Assembly: GCF_000422085.1 (NCBI RefSeq)
Contig: NC_021741.1
Location: forward strand, 1,302,001 to 1,366,000
Length of the DNA stretch: 64,000 nt
Direction of reading: 5' to 3'
Source: Serratia liquefaciens ATCC 27592
GTDB lineage: Bacteria; Pseudomonadota; Gammaproteobacteria; Enterobacterales; Enterobacteriaceae
The notes beneath the pieces were generated by a model, which saw only the letters and a list, made by a program, of their open reading frames with translations, was not told the origin of the DNA and made no database searches. Shown in pieces: positions 62,661-64,000 of the stretch (position 1 is its first letter; each line of letters opens with the position of its first letter). The translations under genes were made by a program, and so were the position numbers.

Positions 62661-63104
62661 TTAGCGTTTGGCGAGCTTCATGTGCAGCAGCGGGAAAGGG
62701 TTGCCCTGGCCGTCGAGCGCGGAACGCCCGGTGATTTCAAACCCGTAGTGGCGATAAAAACCGCTGGCCTGCGGGTTCTGTTCATTAACGTCCAGCTGCA
62801 ACTCGTTATGCAAGGTTTCCGCATGCTCCAGCAGTGCCTTGCCGACGCCCTTGCCGCGCTGATCCTGATCGATAAACAGCATTTCCACTTTGTTGCCGCT
62901 CAGTCCGATAAAACCGCAGGGCTGGCCGGTGCCGTCCACGGCAACCCAAACGTTGACCGCAGGCAGGTAATCGTTCAGCACCAACGGATAGAGCTTGGCG
63001 ATGTCTTCTTCGGTAAGAAAATGGTGGGTAGCGCGTACCGAACGCTGCCAAATCTCCACCAGTTGCGCATTGTCTTCTGCCGCGCGAGCTCGGATAGTGA
63101 ACAT
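62661..63104 (-). CDS. yjaB: GNAT acetyltransferase YjaB
   Basis: 147 residues colinear with E. coli YjaB (VEIWQRSVRATHHFLTEEDI, WVAVDGTGQPCGFIGLSGNKVEMLFIDQDQRGKGVGKALLEHA, DVNEQNPQASGFYRHYGFEITGRS). Acetyl-CoA loop RGKGVG. Start 63104 follows GGGAGTT. Peptide N-acetylation has been suggested for YjaB; the target is not known. Confidence 0.9.
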   Translation of the reverse strand: MFTIRARAAEDNAQLVEIWQRSVRATHHFLTEEDIAKLYPLVLNDYLPAVNVWVAVDGTGQPCGFIGLSGNKVEMLFIDQDQRGKGVGKALLEHAETLHNELQLDVNEQNPQASGFYRHYGFEITGRSALDGQGNPFPLLHMKLAKR

Positions 63105-63133
63105 GGTAACTCCCGTATTTGGACTCATTTATT

Positions 63134-64000
63134 TTAAACCCGGCCCCACAGTCTGGCTACGGTCAGGGCGATAAAGGCTTCCAGCTTGGCGGATTGCCGC
63201 CTTTCGGGCAGATAGACCAGGTGCATCGGGCGCGGCAGTGGTGAATACTCCGGCAGTACCCGGACCAATCTGCCGGCGGCGATATCTTCATCCAGCAGCA
63301 GAGTGGCATGCAGCGCGATGCCAAAATCCGCCAATGCCGCCCGGCGTACCCCTTCACCGGAGTCCATTCTCAATCGAGGCCTGACCGGTACGCTGATCTC
63401 TCCCGGCGGCCCCAACAGCCGCCAAAAGTGGTTGCCATCCCACTGGCTGAAACCAAAGCAGCAGTGTGCGCTGAGCTGCTCCGGCCGTGTGGGTTCACCG
63501 TGCTGTGCCAGATAATCCGGCGAGGCAGCCAGCGTCATGCGGTAATCGGGCAGGGCGCGCGCCACCAGGCCGTCGTCCGCCACCGGCCCGATGCGAAACG
63601 CGGCCTCGTAGCCTTCTTCGATCAAATCCACTTTGCGATCCGACAGCACCACTTCCGCTTCCACCTCCGGGTGCCGTTGCAGGAACTCGGTCAGTATCGG
63701 TGTCAGAACGCGGTTGCCGAAGGTGACCGGCGCGCTGATGCGCAACAGCCCGCTGGGGGAGCTTAACAGCGCCCGCGCACTGGCTTCGGCCGCGTCGGCA
63801 TCGGCCAGCAGTCGGCGGCAGCGTTCGTAAAACACCCGACCGGCCTCGGTCAGCCCCTGACGGCGGGTAGTACGATTAAGCAGCGGCGCATTCAACCGTT
63901 GTTCCAGAGCGCGAATGTGTTTGCCAACCATGGTCGGTGAAATAGCCATCTCTTCGGCGGCGGCGACGAAGCTGCCTTTTTCCACCACCCGTACAAACAC
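63134..64000 (-). CDS. LysR-family regulator, 5' end outside the window
   Basis: The frame is open to the right edge, so the true start and first turns of the helix-turn-helix are beyond 64000; 289 codons are present. Visible: VEKGSFVAAAEEMAISPTMVGKHIRALEQRLN, LLNRTTRRQGLTEAGRVFYERCRRLL and the effector domain ending LEAFIALTVARLWGRV. The GTG at the edge is internal. It belongs to the AaeR/CrgA-like subgroup by the RTTR wing. Target genes lie outside this window. Confidence 0.85.
   Translation of the reverse strand: MFVRVVEKGSFVAAAEEMAISPTMVGKHIRALEQRLNAPLLNRTTRRQGLTEAGRVFYERCRRLLADADAAEASARALLSSPSGLLRISAPVTFGNRVLTPILTEFLQRHPEVEAEVVLSDRKVDLIEEGYEAAFRIGPVADDGLVARALPDYRMTLAASPDYLAQHGEPTRPEQLSAHCCFGFSQWDGNHFWRLLGPPGEISVPVRPRLRMDSGEGVRRAALADFGIALHATLLLDEDIAAGRLVRVLPEYSPLPRPMHLVYLPERRQSAKLEAFIALTVARLWGRV

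Noticed and set aside
1..64000. CRISPR arrays, tRNA/rRNA genes, insertion sequences, prophage
   Set aside because: No spaced direct repeats, no clover-leaf or rRNA motifs, no transposase or phage structural genes were seen in either strand.

Overview
The window reads as a chromosomal segment of an enterobacterium, most likely Serratia (Yersiniaceae). Many products are close full-length relatives of E. coli proteins (AnsP, YohD, PbpG, YedI, YohP, NlpA, YohC, Dld, DdlA, BglX, YajD, LsrK, LsrG, AmyA, ComR, YjaB), while much of the gene content between them is not E. coli-like. Coding density is high. I see no rRNA, tRNA, CRISPR array, insertion sequence or prophage. Species-level assignment is inference.

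Layout. 1-3.7 kb: end of a DMT exporter, a DAO-type oxidoreductase, and a divergent flippase / TupA-type ATP-grasp pair. 3.7-10.3 kb: LysR regulator, non-heme iron oxygenase and asparagine permease, a PACE efflux pump with its divergent LysR regulator, a LysE exporter and the DedA protein YohD. 10.3-14.3 kb: a DJ-1-type hydratase, a GlxA-type regulator, a divergent adenosylhomocysteinase-like enzyme, and PbpG. 14.3-19.2 kb: acetyltransferase, VOC protein, a histidine kinase / response regulator / secreted HbpS-like trio, YedI and the 27-residue YohP. 19.3-28.5 kb: a MerR drug-binding regulator of the AlbA type with an apparent internal start, an aminotransferase-V / amino-acid dioxygenase operon, NlpA, a DUF1460 lipoprotein, a streptothricin-acetyltransferase-like operon, YohC, and a DMT exporter preceded by a leader peptide and attenuator-like hairpin. 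28.5-34.8 kb: a diflavin reductase with a stand-alone PAS protein, Dld, a ParD-like / methionine aminopeptidase operon, DdlA.

34.8-44.2 kb: an amino-acid binding protein with a YbdL-type aminotransferase and divergent LysR, BglX, then a four-gene molybdate/tungstate uptake operon of the MolABC (FecCD-type) class under an excellent ModE operator, ending in a ModA-like protein that lacks a signal peptide. 44.2-45.8 kb: a ParA / ribbon-helix-helix partition-like module surrounded by AT-rich repeats, one of whose 12-bp words also occurs exactly 12.6 kb away, then YajD. 45.8-53.4 kb: acetyltransferase, LysR, MFS exporter, an isolated divergent lsrK-lsrG pair (the two outer genes of the E. coli lsr locus without the interior), LysE exporter, AraC regulator, RIO-type kinase. 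53.5-64 kb: cytoplasmic alpha-amylase, a three-lipoprotein CsgG-like operon, a MarR-GNAT fusion, tandem DUF1471 stress proteins with a ComR-like regulator and a shared 14-bp element, a complete metNIQ transporter, YjaB, and a truncated LysR gene.

Most interesting: the ParA/RHH module with dispersed repeats, the leader-peptide/attenuator in front of the DMT exporter, the ModE-controlled MolABC operon with a signal-less ModA, the kinase/regulator/HbpS trio, the AlbA-type double start, the PAS/diflavin-reductase pair, and the collapsed lsr locus.
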